Assembly: GCA_031295725.1 (NCBI GenBank)
Contig: JAUMNV010000123.1
Span: forward strand, 1-57,755
Direction: 5' to 3'
Source: Collinsella sp.
GTDB taxonomy: Bacteria > Actinomycetota > Coriobacteriia > Coriobacteriales > Coriobacteriaceae
DNA length: 57,755 nt
Part shown: in pieces, positions 1 through 8,846 of the stretch
Numbering within the stretch: the first letter of the stretch is position 1
Layout: every line of letters starts with the position of its first letter
Translations under genes and position numbers: made by a program
The notes under the pieces: model-generated
What the model saw: only the letters and a program-made list of their open reading frames with translations
Told to the model about the DNA's origin: nothing
Databases searched by the model: none

Positions 1-1191
1 CCAACGGGCGGTGTTGCGCTCGTCGAGGGCCTTGAGGGTAGCGGCGGGATCGGCAACCTTCTGCAGGAACATCATGGCAGCGATGGCGTACGGCTTGTAG
101 CTGGCCTCCTTGTACATGCCCACGCGGTGCATGTCGAAGACGTCGGCGTTAACCTCGCCGTGCTCGCAGGAGACACCGGAGATGTCGGCGGGCAGCGGGT
201 GCATAAAGATGGTGTCCTGGCCGTTGGCAGTCTTCTCCATGAGCTCGGTCGTGGAGCACCAGTCCTGATGGGTGGCGTTCTGGGCGAGCAGCTCCTTCTC
301 GAGCGCTGCGATGCCGGCGTCGTCGCCCTCGGCGTACAGGTTGGTACGCTTCTCCATGGCGGCAAACGGAGCCCAGCTCTTGGGGATCACGATGTCGGCG
401 CCCTCGAAGGCCTCGGCCATGGTGTTGACCTGCTTAAAGGTGGTGCCGGACTCGGCGGCATAGCCCTTGGCGCGCTCGACGACCTCGGGCATGAGGTCGT
501 AGCCCTCGGGGTGAGCCAGGGTGACGTCCATGCCAAAGCGGGGCAGCAGGCTGATCAGCGACTGCGGGCAGGACAGCGGCTTGCCGTAAGAGGGCGAATA
601 GGCCCAGGTGACGGCAACCTTCTTGCCCTTGAGGTTCTCGAGGCCACCAAACTCGTTGATGAGGTAGAGCATGTCGGCAGAGGACTGCGTGGGGTGGTCG
701 GAATCGGACTGCAGGGAGATGAGCGTGGGACGATGATCCAGAACGCCGTCCTCGTAGGCCTGCTGAACGGACTCGGAGACCTCGGCCATGTAGGCGTCTC
801 CCTTGCCGATGTACATGTCGTCGCGGATGCCGATGACGTCGGCCATGAAGGAAATCATGGTAGCGGTCTCGCGGACGGTCTCGCCGTGAGCGATCTGGGA
901 CTTCTTCTCGTCCAGGTCCTGCAGCTCAAGGCCGAGCAGGTTGGCGGCCTTAGAGAAGGAGAAACGCGTACGGGTGGAGTTGTCGCGGAACAGAGAGACG
1001 GCCAGACCCGAGTCGAAGATCTTGGACGAGACGTTGTTCTCGCGCAGCTCGCGCAGGGCGTCGGCGACGATGTAGAGAGCCTTGAGCTCATCGGTGGTCT
1101 TGTCCCAGGTGTGCAGGAAGTCGCTGCCGTACATACCCTTAAAATCGAGGCCGTTCAGCTGCTCGACGAGCTCGGTAAACTTGGCGTCCAT
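1..1191 (-). CDS. ygeW: YgeW-type knotted carbamoyltransferase, 3' end beyond window
   Basis: The protein belongs to the aspartate/ornithine transcarbamylase superfamily, in the knotted YgeW branch of purine/urate-degradation clusters. Its exact substrate is not established. It starts at the ATG at 1191 behind AGAAAGGA with a 7-base spacer. 397 codons are open to the window edge without a stop; E. coli YgeW has 396 residues, so little is missing. The carbamoyl-phosphate loop FRDNSTRTRFSF is encoded near 960-1000, and FMHPLPADISG near 185-215 matches the HPLP motif of transcarbamylases. It is the last visible gene of the leftward dpaL-ygeY-ygeW set, about 200 bases after ygeY. The assignment is strong at family level. 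Confidence 0.9.
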   Translation of the reverse strand, partial: MDAKFTELVEQLNGLDFKGMYGSDFLHTWDKTTDELKALYIVADALRELRENNVSSKIFDSGLAVSLFRDNSTRTRFSFSKAANLLGLELQDLDEKKSQIAHGETVRETATMISFMADVIGIRDDMYIGKGDAYMAEVSESVQQAYEDGVLDHRPTLISLQSDSDHPTQSSADMLYLINEFGGLENLKGKKVAVTWAYSPSYGKPLSCPQSLISLLPRFGMDVTLAHPEGYDLMPEVVERAKGYAAESGTTFKQVNTMAEAFEGADIVIPKSWAPFAAMEKRTNLYAEGDDAGIAALEKELLAQNATHQDWCSTTELMEKTANGQDTIFMHPLPADISGVSCEHGEVNADVFDMHRVGMYKEASYKPYAIAAMMFLQKVADPAATLKALDERNTARW

Positions 1192-1345
1192 GTAAATGTC
1201 CTTTCTAAAGGTGAAACGATCGCAATGAGTAGATGTGCTCCGGCATGCGCGTGTGGCTAGAACATGCAGAGCGTTATGACGAGGACCCGCTACCGTTGAG
1301 GAAGCATGGGAGATAACGACCGCGGGCCCCAAGTCAATAGGAGGC

Positions 1346-1370
1346 GCCGGGGGCATAAACTGTCCCCGGC
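1346..1370. other. Hairpin between ygeY and ygeW
   Basis: GCCGGGG and CCCCGGC form a 7-bp stem around an 11-base loop in the roughly 200-base gap between ygeY and ygeW. No U-run follows on either strand. It is more likely an mRNA-processing or attenuation hairpin than a strong terminator. The right arm carries the GTCCCC string seen in other hairpins of this window. Confidence 0.5.
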
Positions 1371-1392
1371 TCAACAAAATCGAGGAATGGGA

Positions 1393-2778
1393 CTAATCGA
1401 TCTTGTTGTTGGTCAGACCGGCGCGGAACACGGTGGCGTCGCCATCGGCCTGGCTCGGATCGTAGAGGTTCAGGGCAGCCACGTACATGGCGGCAGCGGT
1501 GACCAGGTCGTCCTTGTAGGTGACCTCGTTGGGAGCGTGAGCCTGAGACTCGGCACCCGGGCCAAAGCCCACGCAGGGGATGCCGTAGCGGCCCTGGATG
1601 GAAACGCAGTTCGTGGAGAAGGTCCACTTGTCGCACAGCGGGCGACCGGTGCGCTTGTCCATGCTGGGCTCGCAGCCGATGCGCTCGTCACCAAACATGG
1701 CCTTGTGGGCGTCGACGAGAGCCTTGACGTGCGGAGCGGTCTCCTTGTTGATCCACGTGGGGAAGTAAGCCTCGGTCTCGTAGACCTCGCCGGTCCAGGA
1801 CGGACGGTCGTACATGTACATGGAGACCTTCACGTCGTCGCCGTACTTCTTGGCGGCCGGCAGGTTGCGGATCTCGTCCAGGCAGGACTCCCAGGTCTCG
1901 CCGGCGGTCATGCGACGGTCGATGGAGATGGCGCAGGAATCGGCCACGGCGCAGCGGCTGGGGCTGGTGTAGAAGATCTGGCTGACGGTGCAGGTGCCGC
2001 GGCCCAGGAAGCGGGCATCCTCGAAGTGCTCGGGGTTGTACTTGGGGTCGAGCATCTTGACGAGGCCCTTGATGTCGGTCGACTCGTCGCAGCCGTTGTT
2101 GTTGAGGGCGCGGACGTCGGCGATGATGTCGGCCATCTTGTAGATGGCGTTGTCGCCGCGGTCGGGAGCGGAGCCGTGGCAGGAGGTGCCGTGAACGTCG
2201 ACGCGGATCTCCATGCGGCCGCGGTGACCGCGATAGATGCCGCCGTCGGTGGGCTCGGTGGAAATGACGAACTCGGGCTTAATGCCGTCCTTGTTGTAGA
2301 TGTACTGCCAGCACATGCCGTCGCAGTCCTCTTCCTGGACGGTGCCGACGACCATGATCTTATAGCCCTCGGGGATGAGGCTCATGTCCTTCATCATCTT
2401 GGCAGCGTAGGTAGCGGAAGCCATGCCGCCCTCCTGGTCAGAGCCGCCGCGGCCGTAGATGATCTCGTCGGTCTCGTAGCCCTCATAGGGATCGGCGTCC
2501 CAGTTCTCGATGTTGCCGATGCCGACGGTGTCGATGTGGGAGTCGATGGCGATGATCTTGTCGCCCTCGCCCATAAAGCCCATGACGTTGCCCAGGCCGT
2601 CGACCTTGACCTCGTCATAGCCAAGGCTCTCCATCTCGGCCTTGATGCAGGCAACAACCTCACCCTCCTCGCAGGACTCAGAGGGGTGGGAGATCATAGC
2701 GCGCAGGAAGCGAGTCATATCAGCACGATGAGACTCAGCAGCAGCCTTGATAGCGTCGAAATCGAGTTCTTTAGCCAT
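1393..2778 (-). CDS. ygeY: YgeY family M20 metallo-hydrolase
   Basis: This 461-residue protein is a zinc-dependent M20 peptidase/deacylase-type hydrolase, annotated as YgeY in urate-degradation clusters. Metal-site motifs are visible: DSHIDTV (His81, Asp83), GRGGSDQEGG (Asp114) and VQEED (Glu149/Glu150). A late His lies in SQAHAPNEV. The ATG at 2778 follows GAAAGG with a 10-base spacer. It lies 74 bases after dpaL; that gap holds a small GGCGGAG/CTCCGCC hairpin (2819-2845). Known family members cleave amide bonds of small N-acyl or ureido compounds. The precise substrate in this pathway is inference from clustering. Confidence 0.92.
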   Translation of the reverse strand: MAKELDFDAIKAAAESHRADMTRFLRAMISHPSESCEEGEVVACIKAEMESLGYDEVKVDGLGNVMGFMGEGDKIIAIDSHIDTVGIGNIENWDADPYEGYETDEIIYGRGGSDQEGGMASATYAAKMMKDMSLIPEGYKIMVVGTVQEEDCDGMCWQYIYNKDGIKPEFVISTEPTDGGIYRGHRGRMEIRVDVHGTSCHGSAPDRGDNAIYKMADIIADVRALNNNGCDESTDIKGLVKMLDPKYNPEHFEDARFLGRGTCTVSQIFYTSPSRCAVADSCAISIDRRMTAGETWESCLDEIRNLPAAKKYGDDVKVSMYMYDRPSWTGEVYETEAYFPTWINKETAPHVKALVDAHKAMFGDERIGCEPSMDKRTGRPLCDKWTFSTNCVSIQGRYGIPCVGFGPGAESQAHAPNEVTYKDDLVTAAAMYVAALNLYDPSQADGDATVFRAGLTNNKID

Positions 2779-2852
2779 TGTTCATAACCTTTCAAACGAA
2801 GGAATCTACCTGTGAGGTGGCGGAGCGATACCTATTTACTCCGCCCCAACGA

Positions 2853-4067
2853 TTAGCAAGTGGGATATTCGCCTTCCCAAACAATGCGGCGATACTGGTC
2901 GGGATCCGTATCGCCCTCGGTGGAGAAGCAGAGCACGGAGCTCGTCTTGTCCAGGCCGATGAGCTCCTTGAGCTCGGCGTACTCGGGATCGAGCATGAGG
3001 GTCTCGACCAGGCCGGTGGTCACAGCGCCGGACTCGCCGGAAATGACGCGCGGGTCGCCCTTCTCGGGAGCGCCCAGGGTGCGCATGCCGCGAGCGGTGA
3101 CCCAGTCGGGGCAGGACACGAAGGCGGTGGCGTGGTTGCGCAGGATATCCCAGCCCAGAATGTTGGGCTCGCCGCAGCACAGACCGGCCATGATGGAAGG
3201 CATGTCGCCGTCCACGATGCGCGGGTCGCCGTCGCCGGCGGCAGCGCCCTTGTACAGACAGGCGGCAGGCGCGCACTCGACCACGACAAAGGTGGGCGGG
3301 TTATCGGGATACAGGTTGGTAAAGTAGCCCACCACGGCGCCGGCGAGCGAGCCTACGCCAGCCTGGACAAACACGTGCGTCGGGCGGTTGATGGCCATCT
3401 CGCGCAGCTGCTCGGCAGCCTCGGAAGCCATGGTGCCGTAACCCTCCATGATCCAGGACGGAATCTTCTCGTAGCCCTCCCAGGCGGTGTCCTGAACGAT
3501 GACGCCGCGCTCGCAGGCGTCGGCCTCGGCGGCGGCCATGCGCACGCACTCGTCGTAGTTGACCTCTTCGATGGTCACCGTGGCGCCCTCGGCGGCGATG
3601 TTATCAAAGCGGGGCTTGGTGGAACCCTTGGGCATGTGCACGACAGCCTTCTGGCCCAGCTTGTTGGCAGCCCATGCCACGCCGCGGCCATGGTTGCCGT
3701 CGGTGGCGGTAAAGAAGGTGGCCTGGCCAAAGTCCTTGGCAAGCTGATCGGAGGTCAGGTAATCGAAGGTGCACTCGGCAACATCCTTGCCGGTCTCGTC
3801 GGCAATGTAGTTGGCCATGGCAAACGATCCGCCCAGAACCTTAAAGGCGTTGAGGCCAAAGCGATAGCTCTCGTCCTTAACGCACAGGTTGGACAGTCCC
3901 AAGCGCGCAGCCTGACCGTCCAGGCGGGCAAGCGGGGTGACGGTATATTGAGGGAACGACTGGTGGAAGGCGCGGGCCTTCTTCACGTGGTCGAGGCTCA
4001 TGATTCCCAAGTGCTTGTCATCGCTCTTGGGCATCGTGTTGCCCGCCCACTGGATCTTATCGGCCAT
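2853..4067 (-). CDS. dpaL: 2,3-diaminopropionate ammonia-lyase (DpaL/YgeX)
   Basis: This PLP-dependent fold-type II enzyme converts 2,3-diaminopropionate to pyruvate and two ammonia through 2-aminoacrylate. At 404 residues it is close to E. coli YgeX (398). The motif SYRFGLNAFKVLGGSFA places the Schiff-base lysine at Lys76, and GVGSLAGAVVG is the glycine-rich phosphate-binding loop. The ATG at 4067 follows AAGGAG with an 8-base spacer. It is the first gene of the leftward operon and is divergent from the YheO/DauR-type regulator at 4345, which probably controls it. The enamine product links it to ridA at 28236. Confidence 0.94.
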   Translation of the reverse strand: MADKIQWAGNTMPKSDDKHLGIMSLDHVKKARAFHQSFPQYTVTPLARLDGQAARLGLSNLCVKDESYRFGLNAFKVLGGSFAMANYIADETGKDVAECTFDYLTSDQLAKDFGQATFFTATDGNHGRGVAWAANKLGQKAVVHMPKGSTKPRFDNIAAEGATVTIEEVNYDECVRMAAAEADACERGVIVQDTAWEGYEKIPSWIMEGYGTMASEAAEQLREMAINRPTHVFVQAGVGSLAGAVVGYFTNLYPDNPPTFVVVECAPAACLYKGAAAGDGDPRIVDGDMPSIMAGLCCGEPNILGWDILRNHATAFVSCPDWVTARGMRTLGAPEKGDPRVISGESGAVTTGLVETLMLDPEYAELKELIGLDKTSSVLCFSTEGDTDPDQYRRIVWEGEYPTC

Positions 4068-4162
4068 ACGGTGAACTCCTTAAGTCCTCTCTTGCCGGCC
4101 CCCGCATACGCGTTTCAGCCCGATCCCATTCACACGGCTGAACTTTTATGTGGATGCCAAAC

Positions 4163-4222
4163 AAAAAGTTTGTTAGTAATGTTCTATCACACTTTTTGAT
4201 TGGCATACCTAACGAATTGTTT
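4163..4222. promoter_or_regulatory. Inverted operator pair in dpaL/regulator intergenic region
   Basis: The AT-rich gap between divergent dpaL and the regulator contains AAAAAGTTTGTTAG (4163-4176). An inverted near-copy, CTAACGAATTGTTT, lies at 4209-4222; the half sites match at 11 of 14 positions. Half-site centres are about 46 bp apart. This suits an operator for the neighbouring regulator. The binding protein is inferred. Confidence 0.5.
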
Positions 4223-4344
4223 GTTGCCGTAATCGGTACTATTTCGCCGCCGAACGGTCATGAATTGCCTAGTTGATGGATTTGTTTGCGGTCATGTATG
4301 GTTTATGGCACAGTGAGCCCAAACTAATTTTTAGGAAGGTACCC

Positions 4345-4998
4345 ATGACCCCCGCACAGATTGAGTTTTACAAGCGCCTCGCACACGGTCTGGCGCTCCA
4401 ATTTGGCCCCAACTGCGAAGTCGTCGTCCACGACCTGGAGACCGAGGACGTGGACCACTCCATCGTAGTGATCGAAAACGGCCACGTCAGCGGGCGCAAA
4501 CTGGGTGACGGCCCCAGCCATATCGTGTTTGAGTCCATGCACGAGGGCGCCACCGATGTACACGACCGCGAACCGTACCTCACTAAAACCACCGACGGTA
4601 AGCTGCTCAAATCGTCGACGATCTTTATCCGCAACGACGAGGGCAAGCCCGTCGGCATTCTGGGCATCAACTTTGACATTACGCTCATGAAGGCTTTTGA
4701 GCGCTCGCTCGATGCCTTTACCGGCACCGGCGGCACGGGCTATACCGAGCCCGAGCCCATTACCAAGAACATCGGCGACCTGCTCGAGGACCTGCTGCAC
4801 GAGTGCGAGCAGTTTGTGGGCAAGCCCGCGGCGCTCATGACCAAAGACGAGCGCATTCGTGCCATTGGCTACCTCGACCGTCGCGGCGCCTTCCTCATTT
4901 CCAAGTCGAGCGAGCGCGCCTGCGAGTTCTTTGGCATCTCCAAGTACAGCTTCTATAGCTACCTCAATGAGGCCAAGGCGGCAGCCGGCGACAAGTAG
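4345..4998 (+). CDS. YheO/DauR-type transcriptional regulator (PAS-like + HTH)
   Basis: This 217-residue regulator has an N-terminal YheO PAS-like domain (about residues 10-115), with VVVHDL, ENGHVSGRKLGDG and GILGINFD characteristic of the family. A C-terminal helix-turn-helix follows at about 160-210 (MTKDERIRAIGYLDRRGAF, then ISKYSFYSYL). An upstream in-frame ATG exists at 4273, but the ATG at 4345 has AGGAAGG five bases before it and matches the family start. DauR represses D-arginine catabolism in Pseudomonas; here the divergent dpaL operon is the likely target. A paralogue at 27456 occupies the equivalent position in front of the second purine-gene block. Confidence 0.85.
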   Translation: MTPAQIEFYKRLAHGLALQFGPNCEVVVHDLETEDVDHSIVVIENGHVSGRKLGDGPSHIVFESMHEGATDVHDREPYLTKTTDGKLLKSSTIFIRNDEGKPVGILGINFDITLMKAFERSLDAFTGTGGTGYTEPEPITKNIGDLLEDLLHECEQFVGKPAALMTKDERIRAIGYLDRRGAFLISKSSERACEFFGISKYSFYSYLNEAKAAAGDK

Positions 4999-5081
4999 GC
5001 ACTCGCCTGGATTGCCCCTCCCCTTTTGGGCGCGAGTTCTGGAAAGCACGAATCCAAGACCGAGCAGCTTGGGAAGTTCCA

Positions 5082-5087
5082 TATAAT
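5082..5087 (+). promoter_or_regulatory. Candidate -10 element for the 5122 gene
   Basis: A consensus TATAAT lies 34 bases upstream of the ATG at 5122, giving a plausible start near 5094. No convincing -35 hexamer sits 16-18 bases upstream, so activity is uncertain. Confidence 0.4.
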
Positions 5088-5121
5088 CGATGTCATTAGT
5101 ATTTCGAAAGGATGGAACAGA

Positions 5122-6108
5122 ATGGCGTTGAGCAAGGCATCATGCACCGGTCGCGGATTGATTCCGGCAATTGGTGGACATGTGCACCGCATGTTCGATG
5201 AGAGTGAAGACGACTTGTTTTCGCTGAGCCTTGACGACGTGATGGATGATCGCCCGTGGACCGCCGACGAACTCATGGGCGGCGGCGCTCGCCCGTCAAG
5301 CCCCAATCCCGCACTTGCGCCTAAGACCGCATCTGCGCCGACTCCTGCGCAGTCGCCTGTTTCGACGCCCGCGCCTACGCCCGCACCCACTTCGGCGCCC
5401 ACACCCGCTCCCCGCCCCGCAAGCGACCCGTCCGAGACGGCGGCATTTCTCGCTGCAGCGACGCAGGGCAAATCGGCCGACAGCACCGTTGTGTACAGCG
5501 CCCAGCAGTTGCCTGTTCCTGCGGCACGCAAGCCTCCGGTCGCAAGGCTCGATGAGCCCGTTGCCCATCAGGTTGCCTACGATTCCTGGGCTGCAGCCGA
5601 TCTGGATGAGACCTCTACCGGCATGCCGGCGCTCGATGTTCCAGTTAACCCGCTTTTTGCCGCCAACACGGGCGCTGCGGACCATGAGGGCGGTGCGGCA
5701 TATTCCGATTATTCCGATGGCTATGCTGGCAACGGTCGCATCGAGACCGAGGATTATGGCACCGCATCGAGCGATTATCTCAACGATCCGTACGCTGCCA
5801 CGCCCGCACCGGAATATGACCCGGAGGCCGCGTCCGCGCCGGCGTATACCAAAAGTACGGGCGAAGAGCGCTTCGCCGATTATTACGCCGAGGAAAAGGC
5901 GCTGCGTTTCTCGGAATTTCCGCAGGCAGTCAAGGTTGCCTTTATCGCCATTATCATTGCCCTGCTCGGTGTCATTGCGTTTGAGGGATTCCAGCTGTTC
6001 CGCGGCCCCACCCAAGCGGAGTCGGAGACCCAGCAAAAAGAGAACGATAACCAGTACCTGGACATCAACACCCTCAAGGGCGACCCCAACGACGAGGACG
6101 ACGAGTAG
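5122..6108 (+). CDS. Unknown low-complexity protein with one C-terminal membrane segment
   Basis: The 328-residue product is not recognised. An acidic N-terminal stretch (FDESEDDLFSLSLDDVMDD) is followed by a Pro/Ala/Thr-rich linker at about residues 55-100, then an Ala/Asp/Tyr-rich region. A single hydrophobic helix spans about residues 268-293 (VAFIAIIIALLGVIAFEGF), and a charged 35-residue tail ends in DPNDEDDE. There is no signal peptide. This layout suggests an inner-membrane protein with a long cytoplasmic disordered N-terminus. The ATG at 5122 is chosen because AAAGGA precedes it; the frame is open further upstream. It is probably monocistronic. Confidence 0.7.
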   Translation: MALSKASCTGRGLIPAIGGHVHRMFDESEDDLFSLSLDDVMDDRPWTADELMGGGARPSSPNPALAPKTASAPTPAQSPVSTPAPTPAPTSAPTPAPRPASDPSETAAFLAAATQGKSADSTVVYSAQQLPVPAARKPPVARLDEPVAHQVAYDSWAAADLDETSTGMPALDVPVNPLFAANTGAADHEGGAAYSDYSDGYAGNGRIETEDYGTASSDYLNDPYAATPAPEYDPEAASAPAYTKSTGEERFADYYAEEKALRFSEFPQAVKVAFIAIIIALLGVIAFEGFQLFRGPTQAESETQQKENDNQYLDINTLKGDPNDEDDE

Positions 6109-6141
6109 CGAGAGCTGAAGGCAGTCGCAGGATCCCGCATC

Positions 6142-6167
6142 CAGCACCAGCTTCTAAGTGCTGTTTT
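6142..6167 (+). terminator. Weak intrinsic terminator
   Basis: CAGCAC (6142-6147) pairs with GTGCTG (6158-6163) around a 10-base loop and is followed directly by TTTT. It lies 34 bases after the stop of the 5122 gene. The stem is only 6 bp. Confidence 0.45.
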
Positions 6168-6178
6168 GTCATCCAGCT

Positions 6179-6255
6179 ACACTTTTCCGAAGTTTTAAGG
6201 TGCCTATTTCGACACTTTTCCGTACTTTTACACGGCTGATTTCGACACTTTTCCG
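6179..6255. repeat. Three ACACTTTTCCG copies at exact 33-bp spacing
   Basis: Identical 11-mers ACACTTTTCCG begin at 6179, 6212 and 6245. The last two extend to TTTCGACACTTTTCCG. The exact 33-bp phasing (about three helical turns) upstream of the small gene at 6489 suggests a multi-site operator or relic repeat. The core resembles the 15-mers of the arrays at 14069, 15843 and 17344. Confidence 0.7.
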
Positions 6256-6488
6256 AATGAAAGCCGAATAATCACTTGGGAAACCAACGCCATCCGCGCG
6301 TCATTTCGCGGATGGCGCTTGATTTCTGTCCGTACACGTTGAGTCCGTACACGTTGATAGACTTCCTCTTGCCCGCAAGGAGCGGGCACGTTTTATCCAG
6401 AGTCGGGGTAGAGAGTTGGCTCCACGATCCCGACGCCAACCGGCCAAAAGGCACGGTGGCCCTGCCAACATCGATGAAAGGAGTCCGT

Positions 6489-6911
6489 ATGGACAATTTC
6501 TCTGTGCGCAGCGAGCGCAACTTCCACAACCTGGCAGCCAAGCCAAAACGAATGCATCTTCTGGACAAGCAGAACGGCTACGCCTCGGCCATGGTCAAGA
6601 GCAGCCTCTCCCACCAGATGCGCTTCACGGTGCAAAAGCTCGAGAAAGAGTTCTGCGTTGCCGGCGACCCGCATGTGTTGCAGATCAAACTGTCCGGAGA
6701 CGATTCGCGTGAGCCGTCTAGCTGGGAGCGGTTTGCCGATGGCGCGTGCGTTGCGGGCGGGTCGGGCATCTTTGCCCGCGAGTGCTTCTGCGAGGGCGCC
6801 GAGGTATTCCTGGATCTGTGCCGCGACGCCGTACGCGCGGCCGAGCTGCACCAGTGGAGTCAGAGGGAGTACGAGCTGTTGAGCGTCGCGCGTGGGGTTG
6901 CGGGGATGTAG
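6489..6911 (+). CDS. Unknown 140-residue protein
   Basis: The ATG at 6489 follows GAAAGGAG with a 6-7 base spacer; an open extension back to 6276 lacks such a site. The product begins MDNFSVRSERNFHNLAAKPK and is basic near the N-terminus. It contains three cysteines (FCVAGD, GACVAGG, ECFCEG region plus LDLCRD), and has no membrane segment or motif I recognise. The central segment (SHQMRFTVQKLEKEFCVAGD) looks like a compact alpha/beta domain. It is followed by a strong hairpin. No function is proposed. Confidence 0.6.
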   Translation: MDNFSVRSERNFHNLAAKPKRMHLLDKQNGYASAMVKSSLSHQMRFTVQKLEKEFCVAGDPHVLQIKLSGDDSREPSSWERFADGACVAGGSGIFARECFCEGAEVFLDLCRDAVRAAELHQWSQREYELLSVARGVAGM

Positions 6912-6920
6912 GCAGACGCA

Positions 6921-6947
6921 GGCGGCGTGCAGCCGTTGCACGCCGCC
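6921..6947. terminator. 11-bp perfect GC hairpin after 6489 gene
   Basis: GGCGGCGTGCA (6921-6931) and TGCACGCCGCC (6937-6947) form a perfect 11-bp stem with a 5-base loop, ten bases after the stop. There is no T-run, so it may act as an mRNA 3'-end stabiliser or a non-canonical terminator. Confidence 0.5.
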
Positions 6948-6962
6948 GCTCAGGCCACGCGA

Positions 6963-6998
6963 TGTCAAAAGACTGACACTTGTGTATGCCTTTTGACA
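6963..6998. other. 9-bp inverted repeat
   Basis: TGTCAAAAG (6963-6971) and CTTTTGACA (6990-6998) are perfect reverse complements separated by 18 bases. The rest of this roughly 285-base gap shows no gene. It could be an operator or the remains of an element boundary. Confidence 0.45.
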
Positions 6999-7150
6999 GT
7001 CCGAAAGCGCTAGCGAAGTTCATTGATGCCGCGGCTAGATGCGCAGCAGTAAAGAGATGCTGAATACAAATCGCACCCATCTCCAATGGATCCAACACGT
7101 CAAAATAAGCACAGATACCCGAGCGCTTATGCTACATGGAAGCACAGAGA

Positions 7151-7189
7151 GGCCCGCGTTCCGAACCACCACAGCTCGGAACGCGGGCC
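7151..7189 (-). terminator. 14-bp hairpin downstream of the putative endonuclease gene
   Basis: GGCCCGCGTTCCGA (7151-7164) pairs perfectly with TCGGAACGCGGGCC (7176-7189) over an 11-base loop. It lies just past the leftward gene that ends at 7197. No U-run follows, but position and stem strength fit a transcript end. Confidence 0.55.
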
Positions 7190-7196
7190 CCAGCAA

Positions 7197-8846
7197 CTAA
7201 TTCTTTTCGGATAATCCCAATCCAGTAATCTCCTGATAGCGCCGCTTCAACGTATACGCATCGGGAAGCCTAGAGATCCTCTGATGAATCAACTCATTAA
7301 AATCCGCCAGATTTCCGATTACGACATCGATGCCGCCAGCAGCGTTGAGCAAATCGACGTACGTCATAAAGCGAAACTCGAACGGAATGCCCTCGATTTC
7401 CTTTGTGCATCCATCATGAAAGTCAATCAGTCTCGAAACGTCATGGGCAACGTACGTGACTCTAACGGTCATGTCGTAGGGTTCGTTGCGCAACTTCGCC
7501 TCGTGCTCGTGGTAGCGCACAGTTTCATGCAGGGAGTTAATGTGCGCCTGAATGTACTCATCCCGCAGACCGCCACCGTGTGCCTCATAGGCCTCGATAT
7601 GTGCACGATTTGAAAGGTCCAAGTATTCAACATCGCCATATTTGCGCCCCGAAGCGTTCGTCTCGTTCACGGAAGAGCCGAGACCCCTTGCGAACCAGCC
7701 CTCTTCCGGATGAATGCAGCGGGTAAGGAAATCTACCAGCCTCTGATCGAGAACGCCCTTGGTTAAACTGTTTGAGATCCCCACGCGCTTGACAAAAGCC
7801 TTGATGGAATCGACGCCGATCGGCTCCAAAGGCGTCTTCGTTTGACGAGAATCGGCAATGAGAATCAAATAACAACGAATAATGTGAGCAACGCGTCTTC
7901 TCGTCGTGTAGGGCAACTCTGCCAGAATGCTAAAGACATCGGCAAGCAGAATCGAGCCGTTCCCAGTCTGCCGGGAGAGTTTCGTTTCGGCCCATGCTTC
8001 GTCAAGTGAATAGACGGACTTGGCGTTGTTGAGGTATGGATTCTCCTGAGTGGGATGATACATGGAGTTCCAAAGCGCCTTTACATTGCTCGAACGGGGT
8101 GTGCATTCGTAAATCGCCCTGCCGGGGAATCTGTCAACCATCTCAAGCGTAAGCAACTCAAAGTAGAGCATAAACTGGTACGGCTCAAAAGGAATGAGGC
8201 CCAAGTCGATAACATCGTCGGCAAGCGTATCGCATCTCGAGAACGATCCGAGAAGGCCTCGGAAAGTTTCTCCAGCGACGTCAGGTTCGATATCACCAAA
8301 CAGGGCGGCGACGTCTGAAACGTCAGTTTCATGTATTCCGGCTATCCTCTCAGAGCCGAAGGGCGGGTCAATACCGATAGAACTGATTACAGCATTGATG
8401 GCGTCGAAAGTTGCGGCAGGAACGTTAAGAATGCCTCTAATCCTATCGAGACCGAGGTGTTGCTCCACGACAAGGGTACGAATGAGCGGAGCACAGCCAA
8501 TCAAAGCGATTGCATGACTCCTTGCCATGAACTGCTTCTCCTCGAGTTTTTCTTCGAGCTTGAAGTAGCCGTTCGCGAGCTCTTCCATTCCATGGTCGAC
8601 GCCAACCGCGGCGCTAATGACGTCCTTCAATTCCTTTGAGGGACTATCGTAGTTCTCAAGCCAAAAGCTCCACATCTCGCCGAAGCGATCGGAGATCTCT
8701 TCGGCGGGAATCCTGGATTCCTCAGGGCCGTTCTCGTAATAGTCCGCAACCTGAATCGCGGCGCTTTCCATCGAGTTCGGATCTATAGGCAGGGACGCCG
8801 CCAGAAGCGCTTCGCATATTTCAGAAATGTTTGCACTGCTACTCAT
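7197..8846 (-). CDS. Putative type II restriction endonuclease of an R-M system
   Basis: This 549-residue protein has no family I can name by eye. The function is inferred from position: its ATG (8846) overlaps the stop of the XRE-type control gene by 8 bases (ATGAGTAG), and a C5-cytosine methyltransferase is divergent. The N-terminal half is helical and acidic. The C-terminal segment has YLDLSNRAHIEAYEAHGG followed by a helix rich in His/Glu and the strand VRVTYVAHD. This could be a degenerate nuclease core, but no textbook PD-(D/E)XK is evident. GC and codon use look lower than in the neighbouring purine genes, consistent with transfer. Alternative: another R-M-linked effector. Confidence 0.6.
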   Translation of the reverse strand: MSSSANISEICEALLAASLPIDPNSMESAAIQVADYYENGPEESRIPAEEISDRFGEMWSFWLENYDSPSKELKDVISAAVGVDHGMEELANGYFKLEEKLEEKQFMARSHAIALIGCAPLIRTLVVEQHLGLDRIRGILNVPAATFDAINAVISSIGIDPPFGSERIAGIHETDVSDVAALFGDIEPDVAGETFRGLLGSFSRCDTLADDVIDLGLIPFEPYQFMLYFELLTLEMVDRFPGRAIYECTPRSSNVKALWNSMYHPTQENPYLNNAKSVYSLDEAWAETKLSRQTGNGSILLADVFSILAELPYTTRRRVAHIIRCYLILIADSRQTKTPLEPIGVDSIKAFVKRVGISNSLTKGVLDQRLVDFLTRCIHPEEGWFARGLGSSVNETNASGRKYGDVEYLDLSNRAHIEAYEAHGGGLRDEYIQAHINSLHETVRYHEHEAKLRNEPYDMTVRVTYVAHDVSRLIDFHDGCTKEIEGIPFEFRFMTYVDLLNAAGGIDVVIGNLADFNELIHQRISRLPDAYTLKRRYQEITGLGLSEKN

